A DNA stretch of 64,000 nucleotides from Rheinheimera texasensis DSM 17496. GTDB taxonomy: Bacteria > Pseudomonadota > Gammaproteobacteria > Enterobacterales > Alteromonadaceae. The notes beneath the pieces are model-generated. The model worked only from the letters and a program-made list of their open reading frames with translations, was not told the DNA's origin and searched no databases. Location of the stretch: the NCBI RefSeq assembly GCF_000711985.1, contig NZ_JONU01000008.1:62001-126000 (forward strand), written 5' to 3'. A program made the position numbers and the translations under genes. Positions 35,056 to 43,804 of the stretch are shown here, piece by piece. Position 1 is the first letter of the stretch; each line of letters begins with the position of its first letter.

Positions 35056-35849
35056 TTCCGGTATACCGCCACTGCTTTATTCACTCGTAACTGGTTCCAG
35101 AGTGCCTCAGTCAGCTGCGGGTGGCGCGCAGAAAACTGCTTGCTGAACACCAGATAGCCGGTATTGCTGTGCAGTGGGGGTTGCAATACCTGTAAGCCAA
35201 GATCACTAATGACAGATGAAACCACAGCTTGCCCGGCAATTCTGCACAATGTTGTCACGGCATGGATGCGGCCCGCTTGCAGTAAATCAAGATCCATGGT
35301 GCCGGATAAGGTGTAATGCATGCTGACTTGCTGGGGGCCCGGCACTATCAGCGGCGCATAGCCGAGCGGCCTGGCCACCACCAAACTATCAATACCCTGT
35401 ACCCGTTCGCCATCCCAGGTCCATTTACTGTCTGCTTTTTTGACCAGACAAGTGTGATGCTCACTAAAGGCACGATGTGGATCTGGTTTGCCATCCAGCA
35501 TCGGGTAGTTGCCAAGTTGTTCCCGCTCTGGCCTGTAACTGGCCACTAAAGCATCAGTGTCCCCCGCCTGCAGTTTGGAAAGGCAGCGTTTCCAAGGCAG
35601 CCTCTCCAGTTGCAGACTCACCCCGGGGATGGCAGCTGTGAGTTGAGACAAATGCTCGATAGTGGCGCCAGGAAAGTCTTTCGGAACCAGTGCTCCGGCT
35701 CCCCGATAATAAGGCTCCAACGGTTTGTCTTCGTAACAAAAACGCAGGGCTACAGGTTTATCCAGCGCATTTGCAGATTGTGCCGCGTGCAGATTGCCTG
35801 CAGTCAGCATGGTCAACACAAAAGTCAGCACAAAAGAGTTTCGCAGCAC
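35004..35849 (-). CDS. Periplasmic solute-binding protein (SBP_bac_3-like)
   Basis: A 281-residue exported protein. The GTG at 35849 gives a good signal peptide (LRNSFVLTFVLTMLTAGNLHA, cleavage before AQ). The mature part (RFCYEDKPLEPYYRG, then LERLPWKRCLSKLQAGDTDALVASY, and a C-terminal helix-rich half) is typical of the stand-alone amino-acid-binding-like proteins common in Alteromonadales and Shewanella. No transporter gene lies next to it on the same strand. The ligand is unknown. Its 3' end overlaps the ABC ATPase gene by 52 bases. Confidence 0.75.
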   Translation of the reverse strand: MLRNSFVLTFVLTMLTAGNLHAAQSANALDKPVALRFCYEDKPLEPYYRGAGALVPKDFPGATIEHLSQLTAAIPGVSLQLERLPWKRCLSKLQAGDTDALVASYRPEREQLGNYPMLDGKPDPHRAFSEHHTCLVKKADSKWTWDGERVQGIDSLVVARPLGYAPLIVPGPQQVSMHYTLSGTMDLDLLQAGRIHAVTTLCRIAGQAVVSSVISDLGLQVLQPPLHSNTGYLVFSKQFSARHPQLTEALWNQLRVNKAVAVYRNYLKLHFLEPASEKNTQ

Positions 35850-36004
35850 AGCACGCCATCCAAGACCACCGGAATTACAGTATCGCACAGATTCCGTACA
35901 GAAGAAAAACCGGGCAAAGAGGCATAACTTTGCCACGGCGGGCCCAAATAACGCGCCTCAAACCGGGGCGCCGGGGCAGGCAGGACAGGGAAACAAAGGT
36001 GTTA

Positions 36005-37225
36005 TTACAGAGGTTGTTGTAAAAAAGCTTTCAGTTGAGGTGCAACAGCCTGAATATTCAATAAACCATCTAAGTGGCCCATCTGGCCGGGGATCTGCGA
36101 CAGCTGGTTGGCTGTGCTGCGGGAGTCCGCTGTGCCAAGCGCCTGCTGGCTTTGCTGCGCCATCAAAGGTGTCAGCAATAAGTCGCCCGCCGCCGGCAAC
36201 CACAACACTGGCGCTTTGATATTTTTGATGGCTTGTTGCCAGTTATCGCCCATGCCGGCGCGCCATAATTGCGATGCGCGCACCAGATACAGCAAATGAT
36301 TGGCGTCTTGCAGCGCAGCGCGCTGAGTCGCAACGGTAAGCAATTGGTCGAGCGCGGTGAAACTGGCACGGATATCCTGATGCGCGGCTGCATCTGCACG
36401 TAAATCCGGGTATTTCTGGTTAAAACCGGCCGGATTTAACGCATCCAAAGTCACCCAGGCCAGTGCCATCGCCAGACCGGCGCTTGGTTGTTGCGGTTTG
36501 TCGTAATAATCGCCTTGTTGCCAGTGCGGGTCGGTTTTAATCGGATAGGCCCAACGTTCTAATTTGATGGCGCTGTAGGCATCGATATAAGCAGTACCAA
36601 TCACCGGCACCAGCCGCTGTACTCGCTCCGGATAACGCTGCGCCCACTCAATCGCCTGGAAAGAGCCCATCGAAGCGCCGACCACGGCGTGTAGCTTGTG
36701 GATGCCTAGGCTGTCCAATAAGGCTTTTTGCACTTCAACAAAATCGGTGATGGTGACGACCGGAAAGCTCAGCCCATAGCGCTTGCCGGTGCTTGGGTTG
36801 ATGCTGGCGGGACCTGTGGTGATAACATGCGGGTCTTTGGCATTGGAGTTGACCAGCGTATCGACGCTAATGACATAAAACTGATTGGTATCAATAGCTT
36901 TGCCAGGGCCAATAATGGCGTCCCAATAACCGGGGGCGGCGTCTGTGGCTTGATATCGGCCGGCCGCATGCGAAGTGCCGGAAAAATAATGCGTGATTAA
37001 AATCACATTTGATTTATCGGCATTGAGCTGGCCATAAGCTTCCCAGCCAACCTGCACCTGCTTTAACTGTGCGCCGTTTTGGGTAGTGAAGTTTGCCAGT
37101 TCAAAGCGCTGTTTTTGCACCAGCGGCAGTTCGGCTGCCTGGCTGGCAAAAGCACACATTAAACTCAGTGCCAAGCTCAGTACCAAGCTCATTTTAGGAG
37201 CGCCGGATTTGATTAGATTTCGCAT
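36005..37225 (-). CDS. Exported MetX-like alpha/beta hydrolase
   Basis: A 406-residue protein resembling homoserine O-acetyltransferase (MetX): alpha/beta-hydrolase fold with nucleophile Ser185 (GASMGS, cf. GGSMGG of MetX), Asp348 (AAGDLLL) and His384 (MGHLDGL). Unlike MetX it has a Sec signal peptide (n-region MRNLIKSGAPK, h-region LVLSLALSLMCAFA, cleavage near SQA-A), so it should act in the periplasm where no acetyl-CoA is available. This makes a hydrolase/esterase more likely than a transferase. It lies 27 bases after a GntP-type permease on the same strand, suggesting that it frees a hydroxy acid that the permease imports. Substrate not known. Confidence 0.75.
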   Translation of the reverse strand: MRNLIKSGAPKMSLVLSLALSLMCAFASQAAELPLVQKQRFELANFTTQNGAQLKQVQVGWEAYGQLNADKSNVILITHYFSGTSHAAGRYQATDAAPGYWDAIIGPGKAIDTNQFYVISVDTLVNSNAKDPHVITTGPASINPSTGKRYGLSFPVVTITDFVEVQKALLDSLGIHKLHAVVGASMGSFQAIEWAQRYPERVQRLVPVIGTAYIDAYSAIKLERWAYPIKTDPHWQQGDYYDKPQQPSAGLAMALAWVTLDALNPAGFNQKYPDLRADAAAHQDIRASFTALDQLLTVATQRAALQDANHLLYLVRASQLWRAGMGDNWQQAIKNIKAPVLWLPAAGDLLLTPLMAQQSQQALGTADSRSTANQLSQIPGQMGHLDGLLNIQAVAPQLKAFLQQPL

Positions 37226-37252
37226 GCGAAATTGTCCCGTTTAAAAGCGTTG

Positions 37253-38554
37253 TTAAAACCACTGAAACAATAAAATCGCCAGGCCAGTCCCGAGCGCCGG
37301 CACTACCACTGTCACTGCCGCGACCGGCCAATAAGCCTGCTGGTGACTTTCGCCACAAATCGCCCGGATGGTGGTGACCACATAACCGTTGTGTGGCAGA
37401 GAATCCAAAGCGCCGGATGAAATAGCCACCACGCGGTGTAACTCTTCAGCGTCGACGCCGCGGTCCAGATACACCGGAGCCAGTTCCGGCAGCGCAATCG
37501 CCTGACCGCCGGAAGCCGAGCCGGTGAGACCGGCAATAGCACTGACCGCCACGGCTGCACCCAAGAGTTCAGGCCCGGGTAAATGTGTCATGGTCTGGAC
37601 AATATCGGAAAAAGCCGGCGTCAGTTTGGCAACAGCACCAAAACCGACCACAGCGGCGGTGTTACCAATTGCCAGCAAAGACCCCAGCACCCCTTCGTTG
37701 ATGGCTTTGTCCAGACTTTGAATAAAACGCCGGTTCAGTAAGTACAGCGCCAGCACACCACCGCTCAGCGCAACAATCAGCGCGGCCTGCTGCAGACTAT
37801 GGTGCAACCAGTTGGATAACCCCAGCACCACCAGTAGCGGGATCAGGCCCATAATGGGATGCGGCAGCGCGCGGTCGGTCAGCTGCGGGTCGCTGTCGCG
37901 GCCAATAAAAACTTCGCCTTTAGCCACGGCACTTCGGATCATTTTGCTTAACCAGGCATAGCCAAAAGCCGCCATAAAAATCGCCACGACGATACTGACT
38001 TCCCAGCCGGCATAAGGTGAAGTGTGCAGGTATTGAATCGGGATCCAGTTCTGAATTTCCGGTGAACCGGCTGAGGTCATGGTGAAAGTCACAGAGCCTA
38101 AGCCCAGCGCGGCCGGAATAAAACGCCGTGGTAAGTTAGCGTCTTTAAACAAACTTACCGCCATCGGGTAGGCGGAAAACGCCACCACAAACACCGACAC
38201 CCCGCCGTAGGTCAGCACCGCACAAGCCAGCACCACAGCGGCGACGGCATGCGCCCGGCCGAGTTTTTTCACAATCCACAGGGCTACGGCATCGGCTGCG
38301 CCGCTGTGTTCCATCAGTTTGCCAAACAGCGAACCTAACAAAAACATCAGGAACCAGGCGGCGACAAAACCGGAGAAACCGTTCATGTAAGCATGAATAA
38401 AATCGGCATTACCGGTGCTTTGCCAAAACGGAATGTCGTTAGTGACAGCAACAAACAAAGCGCACAAAGGCGCCAGAATAAATAAGTTCAGCCCGCGCAT
38501 CGTCAGCCAGATCAGCAGGCAGAGCCCAAGCAACAAGCCGGTTAAACTCAGCAT
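37253..38554 (-). CDS. GntP-family permease, possibly for 3-hydroxybutyrate
   Basis: A 433-residue inner-membrane permease with about 12 helices. The pattern of the GntP (gluconate/hydroxybutyrate:H+ symporter) family is clear: GLGSVTFTMTSAGSPEIQNWIP in the first half and GLTGSASGGQAIALPELAP and SSGALDSLPHNG in the second. D-beta-hydroxybutyrate permeases belong to this family and share those signatures, and a 3-hydroxybutyrate dehydrogenase is encoded in the same neighbourhood (48852-49604). AAGGA lies six bases before the ATG. First gene of the operon with the MetX-like hydrolase; divergent from the TonB-dependent receptor. Confidence 0.85.
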   Translation of the reverse strand: MLSLTGLLLGLCLLIWLTMRGLNLFILAPLCALFVAVTNDIPFWQSTGNADFIHAYMNGFSGFVAAWFLMFLLGSLFGKLMEHSGAADAVALWIVKKLGRAHAVAAVVLACAVLTYGGVSVFVVAFSAYPMAVSLFKDANLPRRFIPAALGLGSVTFTMTSAGSPEIQNWIPIQYLHTSPYAGWEVSIVVAIFMAAFGYAWLSKMIRSAVAKGEVFIGRDSDPQLTDRALPHPIMGLIPLLVVLGLSNWLHHSLQQAALIVALSGGVLALYLLNRRFIQSLDKAINEGVLGSLLAIGNTAAVVGFGAVAKLTPAFSDIVQTMTHLPGPELLGAAVAVSAIAGLTGSASGGQAIALPELAPVYLDRGVDAEELHRVVAISSGALDSLPHNGYVVTTIRAICGESHQQAYWPVAAVTVVVPALGTGLAILLFQWF

Positions 38555-38609
38555 AAAAAAGTCCTTGCATCGGTTTTTTTTGAGTCTGAGCCATCAGGCC
38601 GCGCATCTC

Positions 38610-38626
38610 TATAGTACTAAGGTACA
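38610..38626. promoter_or_regulatory. Shared 17-bp motif, copy 1 (gntP-like / receptor gap)
   Basis: The minus strand reads TGTACCTTAGTACTATA. A closely similar 17-mer (14 of 17 identical) lies at 49668-49684 upstream of the 3-hydroxybutyrate dehydrogenase gene. The core GTAC-N4-GTAC is an inverted repeat, as expected for a dimeric regulator. It lies 56 bases upstream of the permease gene and about 200 bases upstream of the receptor gene. The response regulator at 41216 is the natural candidate. Confidence 0.5.
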
Positions 38627-38824
38627 GATTAACATTTCATCAGTTCGGCCTAAAGTAAGGCTATCAGTCTGAGCGTTCCGTCACTGACTTGCTTGTGCCC
38701 CGATTTTTATGACAGAGGTACCAAGGCAGGTTAGTATCAAAACGAGACGCCCGGATCACCTATAACAAGTAACTGAAATACATCAGAAAGATAAGTGATA
38801 GCCGAGATCAGCAGGAGATGCCCG

Positions 38825-41062
38825 ATGGCCCAGAATAACTATAAATTGCACCGTACCACACACAACTCATTTAAACCGGCGCTGTTGGCGCTGACCATCA
38901 GCGCTGTGCTGGCAGGCCCTGTGTATGCACAGGAACAAGCCGCAGACGCGAATGCTAAAAAAGAAGAGGCGGCCCTGGAAGTGATCCAGGTGACTGCACG
39001 GCGCACCGCAGAAAATCTGCAATCGGTGCCGGTGGCTGTGACCTCGATTGGCGCTGAAGATTTAAAGCAAAAAGGCATCGAAAACCTGACCGCCATCCAG
39101 CAGCAATCGCCAAATACCACTTTGCAGGTATCGCGTGGCACCAACAGTACCTTGACCGCGTACATCCGCGGTATTGGTCAGCAAGACCCGCTGTGGGGTT
39201 TTGAGCCTGGCGTCGGCATCTACATTGATGACGTCTACATGGCGCGGCCACAAGGCGCAGCGCTGGATATTTATGATGTTGAGCGCATCGAAGTATTACG
39301 CGGCCCGCAAGGCACTTTATACGGCCGTAACACCATCGGTGGCGCGGTGAAATATGTCACTAAACCTTTAAGCGGTGAAGATGAATTTGCCATTCGCGGC
39401 ACAGTCGGCAGCTACCATCAGCGCGATTTAAAGCTGTCCGGCCAAAAAGCTATCACGGATAAACTCTCGATCGGCGGCGCCGGTGCATTTTACGACCGTG
39501 ACGGTTTTGGCAAATTCCTCAATACCGGCGCAGAAAACTACAACAAAGACATCATCACTGGCCGCTTCAGCGCACAATATCAGGCCACCGACAGCCTGCG
39601 CTTTAACTTTGCCTATGACAAAACCAAAGATGATTCCAATTCCAAAGGCGGCCATCGTTTAACGCCAAGTTTGCTGACCAAAGAAACGCCACCGTCGAAT
39701 GTCTATGACTCCAACACCAGTATGCCAGCCACCAACTCTGTGCGTACTGAAGGCCACTCACTGACGATGGCATGGGATATCAATGCCGACTGGACGATGA
39801 AAGCCATCACCGCCAAGCGTGAAGGCATCACCGATACCAATATCGACTTTGACTCGACCAAATTACCATCGCTGGACGTGCCGGCGTTTTATGAAGACGA
39901 ACAGACTTCCAACGAACTGCAATTCCTGTATAACAGCGGCCCGCTGAAGTTTGCCTCTGGTTTATATTCCTTTGAAGGCGACGCCTGTGGTGCCTTTGGT
40001 ACTGTGCTGGTGTCCGGCCTTGGCGTGACCATTGAAAACGGTGGTTGTGTGCAAACCGATTCTTTTGCCGCTTATGCGCAAGGCACTTATCAAATTAATG
40101 ACCAGTGGTCGTTCACCTTAGGTGGTCGGTACACCGAAGATGATAAAGACGCCAACGTTTATCGTTTTGTCTATCTCGGTTACAAACTGCCGCGCAATAC
40201 GGCCACCAAAATCGGCACTCAGTCTGATTTTACCGGCAGCGAAAGCTTCAGTCATTTCTCACCACGGGTTGGTTTTGAATATCAGGCCAATGACAGCATG
40301 ATGGTGTACGGCTCTTACACCGACGGCTTTAAGTCCGGTGGTTTTGATATGCGCGGCAACCAGTCAGTCAACCCGAATGCCGGCGACCCGTATCAGCCAG
40401 AAACTGTGGACACTTATGAGCTGGGCCTGAAAAGCGAATGGCTGGACCGCCGTCTGCGCTTAAATGCCGCAGTGTTTGCCTCGGCTTATGATGATATGCA
40501 GGTGACAGTGCAGCGCGCCGTCAATAACACTGTGGCATCACAAGTGCTGAACGCGGCCAGCGCCGACATTAACGGGATTGAACTGGAAGCGACCGCAGTT
40601 GCCACAGACGCTCTGCAATTTAACCTGATTGTTGGTTACACCGATGCCAAGTTTAACGAAGTGCTGTTTTACGATGCGGTGACCAAAACCACTTCAGACG
40701 TGTCAGGTTTGTGGTCTTTTGCCAACACGCCGGAACTGACGGCGACTTTAGGCGGCAAATACACAGTGGCGATGTACGGCGGCGAACTGGTGCTGAACGC
40801 CAACCTGTCGCACCGCAGTGAAACGCAGATTTTTGAACTGCCATCGATGCTGGACTACGGTGGTTACACGCTGTTTAACGCCGGTGCCACCTGGTATTCG
40901 CCGGATGGCAAGTGGGATGTGTCAGTTCAAGGCCGTAACTTAGGCGATAAGATCACCCGCATCGCCGGTTACAACTTCCCGCTGCTGGCGGCCGAGCAAA
41001 CCATCACGGCTTACTACGGCGACCCAAGAACAGTGAGTTTGTCGCTGGGTTACCGGTTCTGA
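38825..41062 (+). CDS. TonB-dependent outer-membrane receptor
   Basis: A 745-residue outer-membrane receptor. Signal peptide ends at VYA-Q (about residue 32). A TonB-box-like segment (LEVIQVTARR) precedes the plug domain (about 60-170, with VPVAVTSIGAEDL, YIDDVYMARPQGA and RIEVLRGPQGTLYGRNTIGGAV), followed by a 22-strand barrel ending in SLGYRF with the C-terminal Phe that is usual for outer-membrane proteins. AGGAG lies seven bases before the ATG at 38825. Given its neighbours it may import hydroxy-acid oligomers or another carbon source. Specificity cannot be read from the sequence. Confidence 0.93.
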   Translation: MAQNNYKLHRTTHNSFKPALLALTISAVLAGPVYAQEQAADANAKKEEAALEVIQVTARRTAENLQSVPVAVTSIGAEDLKQKGIENLTAIQQQSPNTTLQVSRGTNSTLTAYIRGIGQQDPLWGFEPGVGIYIDDVYMARPQGAALDIYDVERIEVLRGPQGTLYGRNTIGGAVKYVTKPLSGEDEFAIRGTVGSYHQRDLKLSGQKAITDKLSIGGAGAFYDRDGFGKFLNTGAENYNKDIITGRFSAQYQATDSLRFNFAYDKTKDDSNSKGGHRLTPSLLTKETPPSNVYDSNTSMPATNSVRTEGHSLTMAWDINADWTMKAITAKREGITDTNIDFDSTKLPSLDVPAFYEDEQTSNELQFLYNSGPLKFASGLYSFEGDACGAFGTVLVSGLGVTIENGGCVQTDSFAAYAQGTYQINDQWSFTLGGRYTEDDKDANVYRFVYLGYKLPRNTATKIGTQSDFTGSESFSHFSPRVGFEYQANDSMMVYGSYTDGFKSGGFDMRGNQSVNPNAGDPYQPETVDTYELGLKSEWLDRRLRLNAAVFASAYDDMQVTVQRAVNNTVASQVLNAASADINGIELEATAVATDALQFNLIVGYTDAKFNEVLFYDAVTKTTSDVSGLWSFANTPELTATLGGKYTVAMYGGELVLNANLSHRSETQIFELPSMLDYGGYTLFNAGATWYSPDGKWDVSVQGRNLGDKITRIAGYNFPLLAAEQTITAYYGDPRTVSLSLGYRF

Positions 41063-41082
41063 TGACTTGGTAAAGAAGAATA

Positions 41083-41170
41083 GTTGGTGGCGCGGAGCTG
41101 CTCAGCCTCCGCGCCAGCCAACTGCGCGACGCCATCAAAGCCGGTGTGGGTGTAATGCTTGCACCGGCTT
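41083..41170 (+). other. Two large hairpins after the receptor gene
   Basis: A 14-bp stem with one bulge (arms 41083-41097 and 41107-41122) is followed by a second 9-bp stem (AAGCCGGTG / CACCGGCTT, 41138-41170). Neither has a T-tract. They lie between the receptor stop and the response-regulator start and may slow transcription or protect the 3' end of the receptor mRNA, leaving lower expression of the regulator gene. Confidence 0.55.
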
Positions 41171-41215
41171 GTCTGCTCCCGCATCATGGTTGTTCTGCTG
41201 TCTGGATACTGACTT

Positions 41216-41863
41216 ATGATTGCCATTATTGCTGATGACCACCCGTTGTTCCGCGTTGCCTTGTCGCAAGCGTTGCAGACGATTCTTGGCCTTGAAGCCA
41301 GCCTGTATCAGGCGCACAGCATGGCGCAGTTGTGGCCGCTGCTGCGTGAACATCCGGATACCCAATTAATTCTGCTCGATCTGAAATTGCCGGACGCCGA
41401 AGGTTTTGCCGGTTTAACTGCGCTGCGCACTGAATATCCGGATATCTCCATTCTGATGGTGTCGGCGATTGAAGACCCTGCTGTGATTAAACAGGCGCTG
41501 CAACTCGGCGCTGCCGCTTATTTACCAAAATCTGCACCGCTGGAAGTATTGACCGAAGCGGTGGATGCGGTGATGGCGGGGGATACCTGGTTGCCGGCGG
41601 ATTTACAGCAAAGCGTGGCGCAGGCGCAGGACCTGATTGATGCCGAATTTGCCGGTCGGCTCGAGCAGCTGACGCCGCAGCAATTCCGCGTGTTGAAAAT
41701 GATTGCCGACGGCTTACTGAATAAACAAATCGCTTATGAAATGAATGTGCAGGAAACCACCGTCAAGCAGCATGTGTCGGCGATTTTGCGCAAACTTAAT
41801 GTCAATAACCGCACGCTGGCCGGGATCTTATTTGAAAAACTGAAACTTCCGGATACCCTGTAG
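41216..41863 (+). CDS. NarL/FixJ-type response regulator (CrbR/ErdR-like)
   Basis: A 215-residue two-component regulator. The receiver domain (1-120) has phospho-acceptor Asp55 (LLDLKLPD), acidic pair Asp7-Asp8 and Lys near 105 (LPKSAP). The C-terminal LuxR-type helix-turn-helix (about 148-205) reads LTPQQFRVLKMIADGLLNKQIA then VQETTVKQHVSAILRKLNV. CrbR/ErdR regulators, which pair with SSF-type hybrid kinases and control acetate/short-chain acid use in Vibrio and Pseudomonas, have this form, and such a kinase is encoded nearby (45293-48805). The pairing is inferred from proximity. Confidence 0.85.
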   Translation: MIAIIADDHPLFRVALSQALQTILGLEASLYQAHSMAQLWPLLREHPDTQLILLDLKLPDAEGFAGLTALRTEYPDISILMVSAIEDPAVIKQALQLGAAAYLPKSAPLEVLTEAVDAVMAGDTWLPADLQQSVAQAQDLIDAEFAGRLEQLTPQQFRVLKMIADGLLNKQIAYEMNVQETTVKQHVSAILRKLNVNNRTLAGILFEKLKLPDTL

Positions 41864-41903
41864 CCTCTAACTGCCAGTCTTGAGTCTTCCGGGAGAGCGC
41901 CAG

Positions 41904-42482
41904 ATGCGCCGTGTCATTTTGTTAGTCCTGTCTTGTTCCACTTTTTTCAGTATTTCCCACAGCCACGCCAGCCAGCTGCAGCCGCAAACCGGTCACTGGC
42001 GTAGTCAACATCAGGTGCTGGTGAATGGTCAGGATATTCTGCAGCAGATGAAAACCCTGCAACAACAAATGCTGGCGGCGGTGCCGGCTGAACAACGTGC
42101 TTTAGTCGCCGGCATGATGCCGAAAAAAGACTTAACTTCGGCACAGGAATGCCTGACGGCGGCCGAAGTCGCGTTGTTACAAACGCCGGAGCAATGGCTG
42201 AGTAGAGCAAAAAAAGATTTACCGCGTTGCCAGTTACAACTGACCGGCAGCACGTCCAATTCGGTGTCCGTCAAAGGCCAGTGTCAGGATCAGGGCGGCT
42301 ACACCGGCTCGTTGCAGGGCACTGTGACATTAAAAACGCCGCAATGGATGCAGATGAACATGCAGGGCACCGGCCAGTACAAAATGCCGCTGCCGGGCCA
42401 GGCGCAAAACGGCGATGTGAAATTCACGCTCAGCAGTGATTCACGCTGGCAAAGCGCCAACTGTCCGGCAGGTATGCGTTAA
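41904..42482 (+). CDS. Exported DUF3617-like protein
   Basis: A 192-residue protein with a signal peptide (MRRVILLVLSCSTFFSISHSHA). The mature part has the pattern of the DUF3617 family: TGHWRSQHQVLVNG near the start, a conserved Cys in AQECLTAAE, and a beta-rich second half with Cys pairs (RCQLQ, GQCQDQGG, ANCPAGM). Function unknown. The ATG at 41904 has GGGAG eight bases upstream. It follows the response regulator by 40 bases and is probably in its transcript. Confidence 0.75.
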   Translation: MRRVILLVLSCSTFFSISHSHASQLQPQTGHWRSQHQVLVNGQDILQQMKTLQQQMLAAVPAEQRALVAGMMPKKDLTSAQECLTAAEVALLQTPEQWLSRAKKDLPRCQLQLTGSTSNSVSVKGQCQDQGGYTGSLQGTVTLKTPQWMQMNMQGTGQYKMPLPGQAQNGDVKFTLSSDSRWQSANCPAGMR

Positions 42483-42577
42483 TCCAACTGCCGGCGGCGC
42501 TGATTGTTAACCTGATGTTGTGATTGAAATGTCTTTGCTGCATGCTGAAATCTTTCAACGCAATACAGGACAATCAG

Positions 42578-43804
42578 ATGACAACTGCAACCTCAGACAG
42601 CGCCGGCCAGCCAAGCTGGCAAAAAACACCACAAGCCGGTTTACAGGTTAATTCAGTCGCGGTCAGCCCGGATGGTGCATTGACTGTCGGCGGCACCTCC
42701 AGTGAATTCGGCACAGGTCAGTTTAACTTTTATGGCTACAACGCCAGCGGTAGCCAGCTCTGGTCGGTGCCGGTCACCGCCGCCAATGTCACCCAAGGGA
42801 TTTTCTGGGTGGCCGTCAGTGATGACAAACGCTTTGCCGCCTGTGGCGGTGAAACCAGTAAAACCTGTGGCTTTTTGTGTATCCTCGATGCCAGTACTGG
42901 CAGTATTCTTTTTCAGGACAACAACTTACCGGCGCGCGTTAATCAGCTGACTTTCAGCAGTGACGGCACTTTATTACTGGCCGATTTTCAGCACGAATTG
43001 CGGTTATACCACTATGCCAGTGGCAGCACTGTGGCGCCCGTCTGGTCACTGAGCGACAGCATGGCGCTTTCGGCCGACTTTTCCAGTTACAGCGCGGTGC
43101 TGGCGCCAAACGGCAGCCGGGTTTGGGTCGGCGCTATCAACTACAACGTGAAACCGGTCTACACCGGGATGGTGCAGCAGATTGCGCTGGATAACGGCAA
43201 ATTCGGCGCAGCAACCAGCTATCAGCAGGCGCAGGGCGTGATGCGGGTCGTGACGACCACCGACGGCGCCTATGCGGCGGCAGCGTTACATGATGGCAGT
43301 TGTGCGTTTTTTCAGGCAGTGCAGCCGGGCACAGCTTTTGTCTATAAACCGACATTAAGCGGGCTGAATATTGCCTATGCCATCGCCATCACTGAAACTC
43401 CTGCCAAAGAACTGGTGATAGTGGTTGGCGCTAACCAGGGCGAAGCCGGGGTGTTGTACCGGGTGGATGCAGAGCAAACCGCGTCAGAGATTGCCAACTA
43501 TCCCATCTGGGCTCCGGTGCTGAAATGGAGCAAACCGGTGCAATATGCAGTGAATCCGGGCGTGACCTTAGACGCAGCGGCAACGCTGGTCAGTGCCACC
43601 GACGGCAAGCCGGATGAGAGCAATGGTGGCAGTAATCAAAAGGAATCGCCGGGTAACTTTTATCTGTTCGATGCTTGTTCTGGCCAGCAACTGTGGCAAT
43701 ATGGCACCAAGCTGATGAACTGGCCAATGATGCTGACACCCGATGGCAAAACCGCCGTGGGTGGCAGTGATGATGGCAGTATTTATTACTGGAAATTGCA
43801 GTAA
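42578..43804 (+). CDS. Beta-propeller (WD40-like/PQQ-like) protein
   Basis: A 408-residue protein without a signal peptide, built of repeated beta-sheet blades (VNSVAVSPDGALTVGGTSS, WVAVSDDKRFAACGGE, LTFSSDGTLLLADF, and at the end MLTPDGKTAVGGSDDGSIYYWKL). It resembles WD40/quinoprotein-like propellers; no catalytic motif is visible. It could be a scaffold or sensor. AGGA lies seven bases before the ATG. The next gene (diguanylate cyclase) starts directly after its stop. Confidence 0.7.
   Translation: MTTATSDSAGQPSWQKTPQAGLQVNSVAVSPDGALTVGGTSSEFGTGQFNFYGYNASGSQLWSVPVTAANVTQGIFWVAVSDDKRFAACGGETSKTCGFLCILDASTGSILFQDNNLPARVNQLTFSSDGTLLLADFQHELRLYHYASGSTVAPVWSLSDSMALSADFSSYSAVLAPNGSRVWVGAINYNVKPVYTGMVQQIALDNGKFGAATSYQQAQGVMRVVTTTDGAYAAAALHDGSCAFFQAVQPGTAFVYKPTLSGLNIAYAIAITETPAKELVIVVGANQGEAGVLYRVDAEQTASEIANYPIWAPVLKWSKPVQYAVNPGVTLDAAATLVSATDGKPDESNGGSNQKESPGNFYLFDACSGQQLWQYGTKLMNWPMMLTPDGKTAVGGSDDGSIYYWKLQ

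Noticed and set aside
42524-42577. An 18-codon N-terminal extension of the beta-propeller protein
   Set aside because: It would start with a Cys-rich non-signal stretch; the ATG at 42578 has AGGA at the right distance.
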